Assembly (NCBI RefSeq): GCF_051014685.1
Contig: NW_027478385.1
Span: 9,796,001-9,860,000 of the forward strand
DNA from: Ptiloglossa arizonensis
Taxonomy: Eukaryota; Arthropoda; Insecta; Hymenoptera; Colletidae
Length of the DNA stretch: 64,000 nt
Direction: 5' to 3'
A model generated the notes under the pieces. It was not told the DNA's origin. It searched no databases and was given only the letters and a program-made list of their open reading frames with translations. Made by a program: the position numbers and the translations under genes. Positions 35,295-48,395 of the stretch are shown here, piece after piece (position 1 is the first letter of the stretch; each line of letters begins with the position of its first letter).

Positions 35295-35944
35295 GAGTTT
35301 CTACTTTCAAATGCAATAGGAATTTTTGGGTTAGGCCAAACCGTTCGCGCGATATGGGAGTTTGAAGCCAAGAAATGGTTGAGAAGGCAAAAAATTTTTC
35401 GCAATTCTGCTGCTCCAAACGCTTAACCAGAATGGCCTAGGGAAAAAATACACATACCGTTGTAATCGGCCGAGTTTCTACTTTCAGATGCAACAGGAAT
35501 TTTTGGGTTAGGTCATTCCGTTCGCGAGATATGGGTGTTTGAAGCTAAGAAATGGTTGAGAACAGAACAAATTTTTCGCAATTCTGCTGCTCCACCCGCT
35601 TAACCAGATTGGCCTAGGGAAAAAATACGCATACCGTTGTAATCGGGCGAGTTTCTAATTTCAGACGCAGCATGAATTTTTGGGTTTGGTCAATCCGTTC
35701 GCGAGACATGGGAGTTTGAAGCCAAGAAATGGTTGAGAAGGTAAAAAATTTTTCGCAATTCTGCTGCTCCAAACGCTTAACCAGAATGGCCTAGGGAAAA
35801 AATACACATACCGTTGTAATCGGGCGAGTTTCTACTTTCAGACGCAATACGAATTTTTGTGTTAGGTCAATCCGTTCGCGAGATATGGGAGTTTGAAGGC
35901 AAGAAATGGTTGATAAGGCAAAAAATTTTTCGCAATTCTGCTGC

Positions 35945-37149
35945 TCCAAACGCTTAACCAGAATGGCCTAGGGAAAAAATACACATACCGTTGTAATCGG
36001 GCGAGTTTCTACTTTCAGATGCAATAGGAATTTTTGGGTTAGGTCAATCCGTTCGCGAGATATGGGAATTTGAAGCGAAGAAATGGTTGAGAAGGCAACA
36101 AATTTTTCGCAATTCTGCTGCTCCAAACGCTAAACCAGAATGGCCTAGGGAAGAAATACACATACCGCTGTAATCGGGCGAGTTTCTACTTTCAGATGCA
36201 ATAGGAATTTTTGGGTTAGGTCAATCCGTTCGCGAGATACGGGAGTTTGAAGCCAAGAAATGGTTGAGAAGGCAAAAAATTTTTCGCAATTCTGCTGCTC
36301 CTAACGCTTAACCAGAATGGCCTAGGGAAAAAATACACATACCGTTGTAATCGGGCGAGTTTCTACTTTCAGACGCAACATGAACTTGTGGGTTAGGTCA
36401 ATCCGTTCGCGAGATATGGGAGTCTGAAGCCAAGAAATTGTTGGGAAGGGAAAAAATTATTCGCAATTCTGCTGCTCCAAACGCTTAACCAGAATGGCCT
36501 AGGGAAAAAATACACATACCGTTGTAATCGGGCGAGTTTCTACTTTCAAACGCAACTGGAATTTTTGGGTTAGTTCAATCCGTTCGCGAGATATGGGAGA
36601 TTGAAGCCAAGAAATGGTTGAGAAGGCATAAAATTTTTCGCAATTCTGCTGCTCCAAACGCTTAACCAGAATGGCCTAGGGAAAAAAATACACATACCGT
36701 TGTAATCGGGCGGGTTTCTACTTTCAGATGCAATAGGAATTTTTGGGTTAGGTCAATCCGTTCGCGAGATATGGGAATTTGAAGCGAAGAAATGGTTGAG
36801 AAGGCAACAAATTTTTCGCAATTCTGCTGCTCCAAACGCTTAACCAGAATGGCCTAGGGAAAAAATACACATACCGTTGTAATCGGGCGAGTTTCTACTT
36901 TCAGACGCAACAGGAACATTTGGGTTAGGTCAATCCGTTCGCGAGATATGGGGGTCTGAAGCCAAGAAATTGTTGGGAAGGGAAAAAAGTTTTCACAATT
37001 CTGCTGCTCCAAACGCTTAACCAGAATGGCCTAGGCAAAAAATACACATAGCGTTGTAATCGGGCGAGTTTCTACTTTCGGATGCAATAGGAATTTTTGG
37101 GTTAGGTCAATCCGTTCGCGAGATATGGGAGTTTGAAGCCAAGAAATTG
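35945..37149 (+). repeat. Partial HOR-A run between the 5132-bp and 6371-bp units
   Basis: Continues from m4 into m5, m6 (perfect site 2 at 36228), m7, the gttagttc m8 variant, the gcgggtttc m10-like unit, m11 and m13, matching 31.52-32.72 kb at a 4424-bp offset. At about 37137-37149 the m13 tail joins aaattgttgggaaggg directly. Compared with 32.6-32.95 kb, exactly one monomer (the cctcaagg m1 unit with its perfect site 1) is missing. Confidence 0.85.
36228..36244 (+). promoter_or_regulatory. CENP-B-box-like site 2, perfect core
   Basis: m6 of the partial run 35.9-37.1 kb, 950 bp after the site 1 at 35278. Confidence 0.6.
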
Positions 37150-37998
37150 TTGGGAAGGGAAAAAATTTTTCGCAATTCTGCTGCTCCAAACGCTTAACCA
37201 GAATGGCCTAGGGAAAAAATACACATACCGTTGTAATCGGCCGAGTTTCTACTTTCAGATGCAACAGGAATTTTTGGGTTAGGTCATTCCGTTCGCGAGA
37301 TATGGGTGTTTGAAGCTAAGAAATGGTTGAGAACAGAACAAATTTTTCGCAATTCTGCTGCTCCACCCGCTTAACCAGATTGGCCTAGGGAAAAAATACG
37401 CATACCGTTGTAATCGGGCGAGTTTCTAATTTCAGACGCAGCATGAATTTTTGGGTTTGGTCAATCCGTTCGCGAGACATGGGAGTTTGAAGCCAAGAAA
37501 TGGTTGAGAAGGTAAAAAATTTTTCGCAATTCTGCTGCTCCAAACGCTTAACCAGAATGGCCTAGGGAAAAAATACACATACCGTTGTAATCGGGCGAGT
37601 TTCTACTTTCAGACGCAATAGGAATTTTTGTGTTAGGTCAATCCGTTAGCGAGATATGGGAGTTTGAAGGCAAGAAATGGTTGATAAGGCAAAAAATTTT
37701 TCGCAATTCTGCTGCTCCAAACGCTTAACCAGAATGGCCTAGGGAAAAAATACACATACCGTTGTAATCGGGCGAGTTTCTACTTTCAGATGCAATAGGA
37801 ATTTTTGGGTTAGGTCAATCCGTTCGCGAGATATGGGAATTTGAAGCGAAGAAATGGTTGAGAAGGCAACAAATTTTTCGCAATTCTGCTGCTCCAAACG
37901 CTAAACCAGAATGGCCTAGGGAAGAAATACACATACCGCTGTAATCGGGCGAGTTTCTACTTTCAGATGCAATAGGAATTTTTGGGTTAGGTCAATCC

Positions 37999-38015
37999 GT
38001 TCGCGAGATACGGGA
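37999..38015 (+). promoter_or_regulatory. CENP-B-box-like site 2, perfect core
   Basis: 1771 bp (1948 minus 177) from the previous one because the intervening m1 monomer is deleted; this m6 has lost its partner site 1. Confidence 0.6.
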
Positions 38016-41000
38016 GTTTGAAGCCAAGAAATGGTTGAGAAGGCAAAAAATTTTTCGCAATTCTGCTGCTCCTAACGCTTAACCAGAATGGCCTAGGGAA
38101 AAAATACACATACCGTTGTAATCGGGCGAGTTTCTACTTTCAGACGCAACATGAACTTGTGGGTTAGGTCAATCCGTTCGCGAGATATGGGAGTCTGAAG
38201 CCAAGAAATTGTTGGGAAGGGAAAAAATTATTCGCAATTCTGCTGCTCCAAACGCTTAACCAGAATGGCCTAGGGAAAAAATACACATACCGTTGTAATC
38301 GGGCGAGTTTCTACTTTCAAACGCAACTGGAATTTTTGGGTTAGGTCAATCCGTTCGCGAGATATGGGAGTTTGAAGCCAAGAAATGGTTGAGAAGGCAT
38401 AAAATTTTTCGCATTGCTGCTGCTCCAAACGCTTAACCAGAATGGCCTAGGGAAAAATACACATGCCGCTGTAGTCGGGCGAGTTTCTACTTTCAGATGC
38501 AATAGGAATTTTTGGGTTAGGACAATCCGTTCGCGAGATATGGGAGTTTGAAGCCAAGAAATGGTTGAGAAGGCAAAAAATTTTCTGCAATTCTGCTGCT
38601 CCAAACGCTTAACCAGAATGGCCTAGGGAAAAAATACACATACCGTTGTAATCGGGCGAGTTTCTACTTTCAGATGCAATAGGAATTTTTGGGTTAGGTC
38701 AATCCGTTCGCGAGATATGGGAATTTGAAGCGAAGAAATGGTTGAGAAGGCAAAAAATTTTTCGCAATTCTGCTGCTCCAAACGCTTAACCGGAATGGCC
38801 TAGGGAAAAAATACACATACCGTTGTAATCGGGCGAGTTTCTACTTTCAGACGCAACAGGAACATTTGGGTTAGGTCAATCCGTTCGCGAGATATGGGGG
38901 TCTGAAGCCAAGAAATGGTTGGGAAGGCAAAAAATTTTTCGCAATTCTGCTGCTCCAAACGCTTAACCAGAATGGCCTAGCAAAAAATACACATAGCGTT
39001 GTAATCGGGCGAGTTTCTACTTTCGGATGCAATAGGAATTTTTGGGTTAGGTCAATCCGTTCGCGAGATATGGGAGTTTGAAACCAAAAAATGGTTGAGA
39101 AGGCAAAAAATTTTTCGCAATTCTGCTGCTCCAAACGCTTAACCAGAATGGCCTCAGGGAAAAATACACGTATCGTTGTAATCGGGCGAGTTTCTACTTT
39201 CAAATGCAATGGGAATTTTTGGGTTAGGTCAATCCGTTCGCGAGATATGGTAGTTTGAAGCCAAGAAATTGTTGGGAATGCAAAAAATTTTTCGCAATTC
39301 TGCTGCTCCAAACGCTTAACCAGAATGGACTAGGGAAAAAATACATATACCGTTGTAATCGGGCGAATTTCTACTTTCAGACGCAGCAGGAATTTTTGGG
39401 TTTGGTCAATCCGTTCGCGAGATATGGGACTTTGAAGCTAAGAAATGGTTGACAAGACAATAAATTTTTCGCAATTTTGCTGCTCCAATCGCTTAACCAG
39501 AATGGCCTCAGGGAAAAATACACGTACCGTTGTAATCGGGCGAGTTTCTACTTTCAGATGCAATAGGAATTTTTGGGTTAGGTCAATCCGTTCGCGAGAT
39601 ATGGGAGTTTGAAACCAAAAAATGGTTGAGAAGGCAAAAAATTTTTCGCAATTCTGCTGCTCCAAACGCTTAACCAGAATGGCCTAGGGAAAAAATACGC
39701 ATACCGTTGTAATCGGGCGAGTATCTACTTTCAGACGCAACAGGAACTTTTGGGTTAGGTCAATCCGTTCGCGAGATATGGGAGTTTGAAGCTAAGAAAT
39801 GGTTGAGAACAGAACAAATTTTTCGCAATTCTGCTGCTCCAAACTCTTAACCAGAATGGCCTAGGGAAAAAATACGCATACCGTTGTAATCGGGCGAGTA
39901 TCTACTTTCAGACGCAACAGGAACTTTTGGGTTAGGTCAATCCGTTCGCGAGATATGGGAGTCTGAAGCCAAGAAATGGTTGGGAAGGCAAAAAATTTTT
40001 CGCAATTCTGCTGCTCCAAACGCTTAACCAGAATGGCTTAGGGAAAAAATACACATACCGTTGTAATCGGGCGAGTTTCTACTTTCAGATGCAATAGGAA
40101 TTTTTGGCTTAGGTCAATCCGTTCGCGAGATATGGGAATTTGAAGCGAAGAAATGGTTGAGAAGGCAAAAAATTTTTCTCAATTCTGCTACTCCAAACGC
40201 TTAACCAGAATGGCCTAGGGAAAAAATACACATACCGTTGTAATCGGGCGAGTTTCTACTTTCAGATGCAATAGGAATATTTGGGCTAGGTCAATCCGTT
40301 CGCGAGATATGGGAGTTTGAAGCCAAGAAATGGTTGAGAAGGCAAACAATTTTTCGCAATTCTGCTGCTCCAAACGCTTAACCAGAATGGCCTAGGGAAG
40401 AAATACACATACCGCTGTAATCGGGCGAGTTTCTACTTTCAGATGCAGTAGGAATTTTTGGGTTAGGTCAATCCGTTCGCGAGATATGGGACTTTGAAGC
40501 TAAGAAATGGTTCAGAAGGCAACAAATTTTTCGCAATTCTGCTGCTCAAAGCGCTTAACCAGAATGGGCTAGGGAGAAAATACACACACCGTTGTAATTG
40601 GGCGAGTTTCTACTTTCAGATGCAACAGGAATCTTTGGGTTAGGTCAATCCGTTCGCGAGATATTGGAGTCTGAAGCCAAGAAATGGTTGGGAAGGCAAA
40701 AAATTTTTCGCAATTCTGCTGCTCCAAACGCGTAACCAGAATGGCCTAGGGAAAAAATACAGATACCGTTGTAATCGGGCGAGTTTCTACTTTCAGATGC
40801 AATAGGAATTTTTGGGTTAGGTCAATCCATTCGCGAGATATGGGAATTTGAAACCAAGAAATGGTTCAGAAGGCAAAAAATTTTTCGCAATTCTGCTGCT
40901 CCAAACGCTTAACCAGAATGGCCTAGGGAAGAAATACACATACCGCTGTAATCGGGCGAGTTTCTACTTTCAGATGCAATAGGAATTTTTGGGTTAGGTC

Positions 41001-42421
41001 AATCCGTTCGCGAGATATGGGAGTTTGAATCCAAGAAATGGTTGAGAAGGCAAAAAATTTTTCGCAGTCCTACTGCTCCAAACGCTTAACCAGAATGGCC
41101 TAGGGAAGAAATACACATACCGCTGTAATCGGGCGAGTTTCTACTTTCAGATGCAATAGGAATTTTTGGGTTAGGTCAATCCGTTCGCGAGATATGGGAC
41201 TTTGAGGCTAAGAAATGGTTGACAAGACAACAAATTTTTCGCACTTTTGCTGCTCCAATCGCTTAACCAGAATGGCCTAAGTGAAAAATACACGTACCGT
41301 TGTAATCGAGCGAGTTTCTACTTTCAAATGCAATAGGAACTTTTGGGTTAGGTCAATCCGTTCGCGAGATATGGGACTCTGAAGCTAAGAAATGGTTCAG
41401 AAGGCAACAAATTTTTCGCAATTCTGCTGCTCAAAGCGCTTAACCAGAATGGGCTAGGGAAAAAATACACACACCGTTGTAATTGGGCGAGTTTCTACTT
41501 TCAGATGCAACAGGAATTTTTGGGTTAGGTCAATCCATTCGCGAGATATGGGAATTTGAAACCAAGAAATGGTTGAGAAGGCAAAAAATTTTTCGCAATT
41601 CTGCTGCTCCAAACGCTTAACCAGAGTGGCCTAGGGAAAAAATACACATACGTTTGTAATCGGGCGAGTTTCTACTTTCAGATGCAATAGGAATTTTTGG
41701 GTTAGGTCAATCCGTTCGCGAGATATGGGACCTTGAAGCTAAGAAACGGTTGAGAAGGCAACAAATTTTTCGCAATTCTGCTGCTCCAAACGCTTAACCA
41801 GAATGGCCTAGGGAAAAAATACACATACCGTTGTAATCGGGCGAGTTTCTACTTTCAGATGCAATAGGAATTTTTGGCTTAGGTCAATCCGTTCGCGAGA
41901 TATGGGAATTTGAAGCGAAGAAATGGTTGAGAAGGCAAAAAATTTTTCGCAATTCTGCTGCTCCAAACGCTTAACCAGAGTGGCCTAGGGAAAAAATACA
42001 CATACGTTTGTAATCGGGCGAGTTTCTACTTTCAGACGCAATAGGAATTTTTGTGTTAGGTCAATCCGTTCGCGAGATATGGGAGTTTGAAGGCAAGAAA
42101 TGGTTGATAAGGCAAAAAATTTTTCGCAATTCTGCTGCTCCAAACGCTTAACCAGAATGGCCTAGGGAAAAAATACACATACCGTTGTAATCGGGCGAGT
42201 TTCTACTTTCAGATGCAATAGGAATTTTTGGGTTAGGTCAATCCGTTCGCGAGATATGGGAATTTGAAGCGAAGAAATGGTTGAGAAGGCAACAAATTTT
42301 TCGCAATTCTGCTGCTCCAAACGCTAAACCAGAATGGCCTAGGGAAGAAATACACATACCGCTGTAATCGGGCGAGTTTCTACTTTCAGATGCAATAGGA
42401 ATTTTTGGGTTAGGTCAATCC

Positions 42422-42438
42422 GTTCGCGAGATACGGGA
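42422..42438 (+). promoter_or_regulatory. CENP-B-box-like site 2, perfect core
   Basis: In the recombined HOR-A part of 6371-bp super-HOR copy 1; 15750 bp from 26672. Confidence 0.6.
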
Positions 42439-43419
42439 GTTTGAAGCCAAGAAATGGTTGAGAAGGCAAAAAATTTTTCGCAATTCTGCTGCTCCTAACG
42501 CTTAACCAGAATGGCCTAGGGAAAAAATACACATACCGTTGTAATCGGGCGAGTTTCTACTTTCAGACGCAACATGAACTTGTGGGTTAGGTCAATCCGT
42601 TCGCGAGATATGGGAGTCTGAAGCCAAGAAATTGTTGGGAAGGGAAAAAATTATTCGCAATTCTGCTGCTCCAAACGCTTAACCAGAATGGCCTAGGGAA
42701 AAAATACACATACCGTTGTAATCGGGCGAGTTTCTACTTTCAAACGCAACTGGAATTTTTGGGTTAGTTCAATCCGTTCGCGAGATATGGGAGATTGAAG
42801 CCAAGAAATGGTTGAGAAGGCATAAAATTTTTCGCAATTCTGCTGCTCCAAACGCTTAACCAGAATGGCCTAGGGAAAAAAATACACATACCGTTGTAAT
42901 CGGGCGGGTTTCTACTTTCAGATGCAATAGGAATTTTTGGGTTAGGTCAATCCGTTCGCGAGATATGGGAATTTGAAGCGAAGAAATGGTTGAGAAGGCA
43001 ACAAATTTTTCGCAATTCTGCTGCTCCAAACGCTTAACCAGAATGGCCTAGGGAAAAAATACACATACCGTTGTAATCGGGCGAGTTTCTACTTTCAGAC
43101 GCAACAGGAACATTTGGGTTAGGTCAATCCGTTCGCGAGATATGGGGGTCTGAAGCCAAGAAATTGTTGGGAAGGGAAAAAAGTTTTCACAATTCTGCTG
43201 CTCCAAACGCTTAACCAGAATGGCCTAGGCAAAAAATACACATAGCGTTGTAATCGGGCGAGTTTCTACTTTCGGATGCAATAGGAATTTTTGGGTTAGG
43301 TCAATCCGTTCGCGAGATATGGGAGTTTGAAGCCAAGAAATGGTTGAGAAGGCAAGAAATTTTTCGCAATTCTGCTGCTCCAAACGCTTAACCAGAATGG
43401 CCTCAAGGAAAAATACACG

Positions 43420-43436
43420 TTTCGTTGTAATCGGGC
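43420..43436 (+). promoter_or_regulatory. CENP-B-box-like site 1, perfect core (last found)
   Basis: Recombined m1 at the end of 6371-bp super-HOR copy 1; 15750 bp from 27670. I found no perfect site 1 to the right of it. Confidence 0.7.
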
Positions 43437-43520
43437 GAGTTTCTACTTTCAGATGCAACAGGAATTTTTGGGTTAGGTCATTCCGTTCGCGAGATATGGG
43501 GGTCTGAAGCCAAGAAATTG

Positions 43521-46500
43521 TTGGGAAGGGAAAAAATTTTTCGCAATTCTGCTGCTCCAAACGCTTAACCAGAATGGCCTAGGGAAAAAATACACATACC
43601 GTTGTAATCGGCCGAGTTTCTACTTTCAGATGCAACAGGAATTTTTGGGTTAGGTCATTCCGTTCGCGAGATATGGGTGTTTGAAGCTAAGAAATGGTTG
43701 AGAACAGAACAAATTTTTCGCAATTCTGCTGCTCCACCCGCTTAACCAGATTGGCCTAGGGAAAAAATACGCATACCGTTGTAATCGGGCGAGTTTCTAA
43801 TTTCAGACGCAGCATGAATTTTTGGGTTTGGTCAATCCGTTCGCGAGACATGGGAGTTTGAAGCCAAGAAATGGTTGAGAAGGTAAAAAATTTTTCGCAA
43901 TTCTGCTGCTCCAAACGCTTAACCAGAATGGCCTAGGGAAAAAATACACATACCGTTGTAATCGGGCGAGTTTCTACTTTCAGACGCAATAGGAATTTTT
44001 GTGTTAGGTCAATCCGTTAGCGAGATATGGGAGTTTGAAGGCAAGAAATGGTTGATAAGGCAAAAAATTTTTCGCAATTCTGCTGCTCCAAACGCTTAAC
44101 CAGAATGGCCTAGGGAAAAAATACACATACCGTTGTAATCGGGCGAGTTTCTACTTTCAGATGCAATAGGAATTTTTGGGTTAGGTCAATCCGTTCGCGA
44201 GATATGGGAATTTGAAGCGAAGAAATGGTTGAGAAGGCAACAAATTTTTCGCAATTCTGCTGCTCCAAACGCTAAACCAGAATGGCCTAGGGAAGAAATA
44301 CACATACCGCTGTAATCGGGCGAGTTTCTACTTTCAGATGCAATAGGAATTTTTGGGTTAGGTCAATCCGTTCGCGAGATACGGGAGTTTGAAGCCAAGA
44401 AATGGTTGAGAAGGCAAAAAATTTTTCGCAATTCTGCTGCTCCTAACGCTTAACCAGAATGGCCTAGGGAAAAAATACACATACCGTTGTAATCGGGCGA
44501 GTTTCTACTTTCAGACGCAACATGAACTTGTGGGTTAGGTCAATCCGTTCGCGAGATATGGGAGTCTGAAGCCAAGAAATTGTTGGGAAGGGAAAAAATT
44601 ATTCGCAATTCTGCTGCTCCAAACGCTTAACCAGAATGGCCTAGGGAAAAAATACACATACCGTTGTAATCGGGCGAGTTTCTACTTTCAAACGCAACTG
44701 GAATTTTTGGGTTAGGTCAATCCGTTCGCGAGATATGGGAGTTTGAAGCCAAGAAATGGTTGAGAAGGCATAAAATTTTTCGCATTGCTGCTGCTCCAAA
44801 CGCTTAACCAGAATGGCCTAGGGAAAAATACACATGCCGCTGTAGTCGGGCGAGTTTCTACTTTCAGATGCAATAGGAATTTTTGGGTTAGGACAATCCG
44901 TTCGCGAGATATGGGAGTTTGAAGCCAAGAAATGGTTGAGAAGGCAAAAAATTTTCTGCAATTCTGCTGCTCCAAACGCTTAACCAGAATGGCCTAGGGA
45001 AAAAATACACATACCGTTGTAATCGGGCGAGTTTCTACTTTCAGATGCAATAGGAATTTTTGGGTTAGGTCAATCCGTTCGCGAGATATGGGAATTTGAA
45101 GCGAAGAAATGGTTGAGAAGGCAAAAAATTTTTCGCAATTCTGCTGCTCCAAACGCTTAACCGGAATGGCCTAGGGAAAAAATACACATACCGTTGTAAT
45201 CGGGCGAGTTTCTACTTTCAGACGCAACAGGAACATTTGGGTTATGTCAATCCGTTCGCGAGATATGGGGGTCTGAAGCCAAGAAATGGTTGGGAAGGCA
45301 AAAAATTTTTCGCAATTCTGCTGCTCCAAACGCTTAACCAGAATGGCCTAGCAAAAAATACACATAGCGTTGTAATCGGGCGAGTTTCTACTTTCGGATG
45401 CAATAGGAATTTTTGGGTTAGGTCAATCCGTTCGCGAGATATGGGAGTTTGAAACCAAAAAATGGTTGAGAAGGCAAAAAATTTTTCGCAATTCTGCTGC
45501 TCCAAACGCTTAACCAGAATGGCCTCAGGGAAAAATACACGTATCGTTGTAATCGGGCGAGTTTCTACTTTCAAATGCAATGGGAATTTTTGGGTTAGGT
45601 CAATCCGTTCGCGAGATATGGTAGTTTGAAGCCAAGAAATTGTTGGGAATGCAAAAAATTTTTCGCAATTCTGCTGCTCCAAACGCTTAACCAGAATGGA
45701 CTAGGGAAAAAATACATATACCGTTGTAATCGGGCGAATTTCTACTTTCAGACGCAGCAGGAATTTTTGGGTTTGGTCAATCCGTTCGCGAGATATGGGA
45801 CTTTGAAGCTAAGAAATGGTTGACAAGACAATAAATTTTTCGCAATTTTGCTGCTCCAATCGCTTAACCAGAATGGCCTCAGGGAAAAATACACGTACCG
45901 TTGTAATCGGGCGAGTTTCTACTTTCAGATGCAATAGGAATTTTTGGGTTAGGTCAATCCGTTCGCGAGATATGGGAGTTTGAAACCAAAAAATGGTTGA
46001 GAAGGCAAAAAATTTTTCGCAATTCTGCTGCTCCAAACGCTTAACCAGAATGGCCTAGGGAAAAAATACGCATACCGTTGTAATCGGGCGAGTATCTACT
46101 TTCAGACGCAACAGGAACTTTTGGGTTAGGTCAATCCGTTCGCGAGATATGGGAGTTTGAAGCTAAGAAATGGTTGAGAACAGAACAAATTTTTCGCAAT
46201 TCTGCTGCTCCAAACTCTTAACCAGAATGGCCTAGGGAAAAAATACGCATACCGTTGTAATCGGGCGAGTATCTACTTTCAGACGCAACAGGAACTTTTG
46301 GGTTAGGTCAATCCGTTCGCGAGATATGGGAGTCTGAAGCCAAGAAATGGTTGGGAAGGCAAAAAATTTTTCGCAATTCTGCTGCTCCAAACGCTTAACC
46401 AGAATGGCTTAGGGAAAAAATACACATACCGTTGTAATCGGGCGAGTTTCTACTTTCAGATGCAATAGGAATTTTTGGCTTAGGTCAATCCGTTCGCGAG

Positions 46501-48395
46501 ATATGGGAATTTGAAGCGAAGAAATGGTTGAGAAGGCAAAAAATTTTTCTCAATTCTGCTACTCCAAACGCTTAACCAGAATGGCCTAGGGAAAAAATAC
46601 ACATACCGTTGTAATCGGGCGAGTTTCTACTTTCAGATGCAATAGGAATATTTGGGCTAGGTCAATCCGTTCGCGAGATATGGGAGTTTGAAGCCAAGAA
46701 ATGGTTGAGAAGGCAAACAATTTTTCGCAATTCTGCTGCTCCAAACGCTTAACCAGAATGGCCTAGGGAAGAAATACACATACCGCTGTAATCGGGCGAG
46801 TTTCTACTTTCAGATGCAGTAGGAATTTTTGGGTTAGGTCAATCCGTTCGCGAGATATGGGACTTTGAAGCTAAGAAATGGTTCAGAAGGCAACAAATTT
46901 TTCGCAATTCTGCTGCTCAAAGCGCTTAACCAGAATGGGCTAGGGAGAAAATACACACACCGTTGTAATTGGGCGAGTTTCTACTTTCAGATGCAACAGG
47001 AATCTTTGGGTTAGGTCAATCCGTTCGCGAGATATTGGAGTCTGAAGCCAAGAAATGGTTGGGAAGGCAAAAAATTTTTCGCAATTCTGCTGCTCCAAAC
47101 GCGTAACCAGAATGGCCTAGGGAAAAAATACAGATACCGTTGTAATCGGGCGAGTTTCTACTTTCAGATGCAATAGGAATTTTTGGGTTAGGTCAATCCA
47201 TTCGCGAGATATGGGAATTTGAAACCAAGAAATGGTTCAGAAGGCAAAAAATTTTTCGCAATTCTGCTGCTCCAAACGCTTAACCAGAATGGCCTAGGGA
47301 AGAAATACACATACCGCTGTAATCGGGCGAGTTTCTACTTTCAGATGCAATAGGAATTTTTGGGTTAGGTCAATCCGTTCGCGAGATATGGGAGTTTGAA
47401 TCCAAGAAATGGTTGAGAAGGCAAAAAATTTTTCGCAGTCCTACTGCTCCAAACGCTTAACCAGAATGGCCTAGGGAAGAAATACACATACCGCTGTAAT
47501 CGGGCGAGTTTCTACTTTCAGATGCAATAGGAATTTTTGGGTTAGGTCAATCCGTTCGCGAGATATGGGACTTTGAGGCTAAGAAATGGTTGACAAGACA
47601 ACAAATTTTTCGCACTTTTGCTGCTCCAATCGCTTAACCAGAATGGCCTAAGTGAAAAATACACGTACCGTTGTAATCGAGCGAGTTTCTACTTTCAAAT
47701 GCAATAGGAACTTTTGGGTTAGGTCAATCCGTTCGCGAGATATGGGACTCTGAAGCTAAGAAATGGTTCAGAAGGCAACAAATTTTTCGCAATTCTGCTG
47801 CTCAAAGCGCTTAACCAGAATGGGCTAGGGAAAAAATACACACACCGTTGTAATTGGGCGAGTTTCTACTTTCAGATGCAACAGGAATTTTTGGGTTAGG
47901 TCAATCCATTCGCGAGATATGGGAATTTGAAACCAAGAAATGGTTGAGAAGGCAAAAAATTTTTCGCAATTCTGCTGCTCCAAACGCTTAACCAGAGTGG
48001 CCTAGGGAAAAAATACACATACGTTTGTAATCGGGCGAGTTTCTACTTTCAGATGCAATAGGAATTTTTGGGTTAGGTCAATCCGTTCGCGAGATATGGG
48101 ACCTTGAAGCTAAGAAACGGTTGAGAAGGCAACAAATTTTTCGCAATTCTGCTGCTCCAAACGCTTAACCAGAATGGCCTAGGGAAAAAATACACATACC
48201 GTTGTAATCGGGCGAGTTTCTACTTTCAGATGCAATAGGAATTTTTGGCTTAGGTCAATCCGTTCGCGAGATATGGGAATTTGAAGCGAAGAAATGGTTG
48301 AGAAGGCAAAAAATTTTTCGCAATTCTGCTGCTCCAAACGCTTAACCAGAGTGGCCTAGGGAAAAAATACACATACGTTTGTAATCGGGCGAGTT
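43521..48395 (+). repeat. 6371-bp super-HOR, copy 2, incomplete
   Basis: Repeats HOR-A m2-m11, B and C in the same order as copy 1, including rare shared changes such as ccgttagcgagat (about 37645/44016), cgctcaaagcgc-type units and cgagcgag. It stops matching at about 48395, where copy 1 enters the tttttgtgttagg HOR-A monomer but this copy goes to a C-type unit (gatgcaacagg, tcattccattcgc). The last perfect CENP-B-type core of the window is in this unit, at 44370. Confidence 0.87.
44370..44386 (+). promoter_or_regulatory. CENP-B-box-like site 2, perfect core (last found)
   Basis: 950 bp after the site 1 at 43420. No perfect site 2 was seen in the remaining 19.6 kb. Confidence 0.6.

Larger units (their letters stand above)
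30813..35944 (+). repeat. 5132-bp (29-monomer) unit, copy 2
   Basis: Tandem copy of the preceding unit, joined by a hybrid monomer that is m4 at its 5' end and a ctcaaagcgc C monomer at its 3' end. Copies agree closely, including rare variants such as ggccaaaccg (30.2/35.3 kb), ggaattcttggg (29.3/34.4 kb) and cgaggtatggggg (29.5/34.6 kb). A private difference is caatacgaa near 35848. High identity suggests a recent duplication. Confidence 0.88.
37150..43520 (+). repeat. 6371-bp (36-monomer) super-HOR, copy 1
   Basis: Order: HOR-A m2-m11, B module, C-type run, then the recombined HOR-A from m4 through m13 and m1. Matches 21.40-27.77 kb at 15750 bp and the following unit at 6371 bp. Perfect site-2 cores at 37999 and 42422 and a perfect site-1 core at 43420 lie in it. 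A private change is ggcaagaaattttt at about 43350, where the other copies have an A run. Confidence 0.87.
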
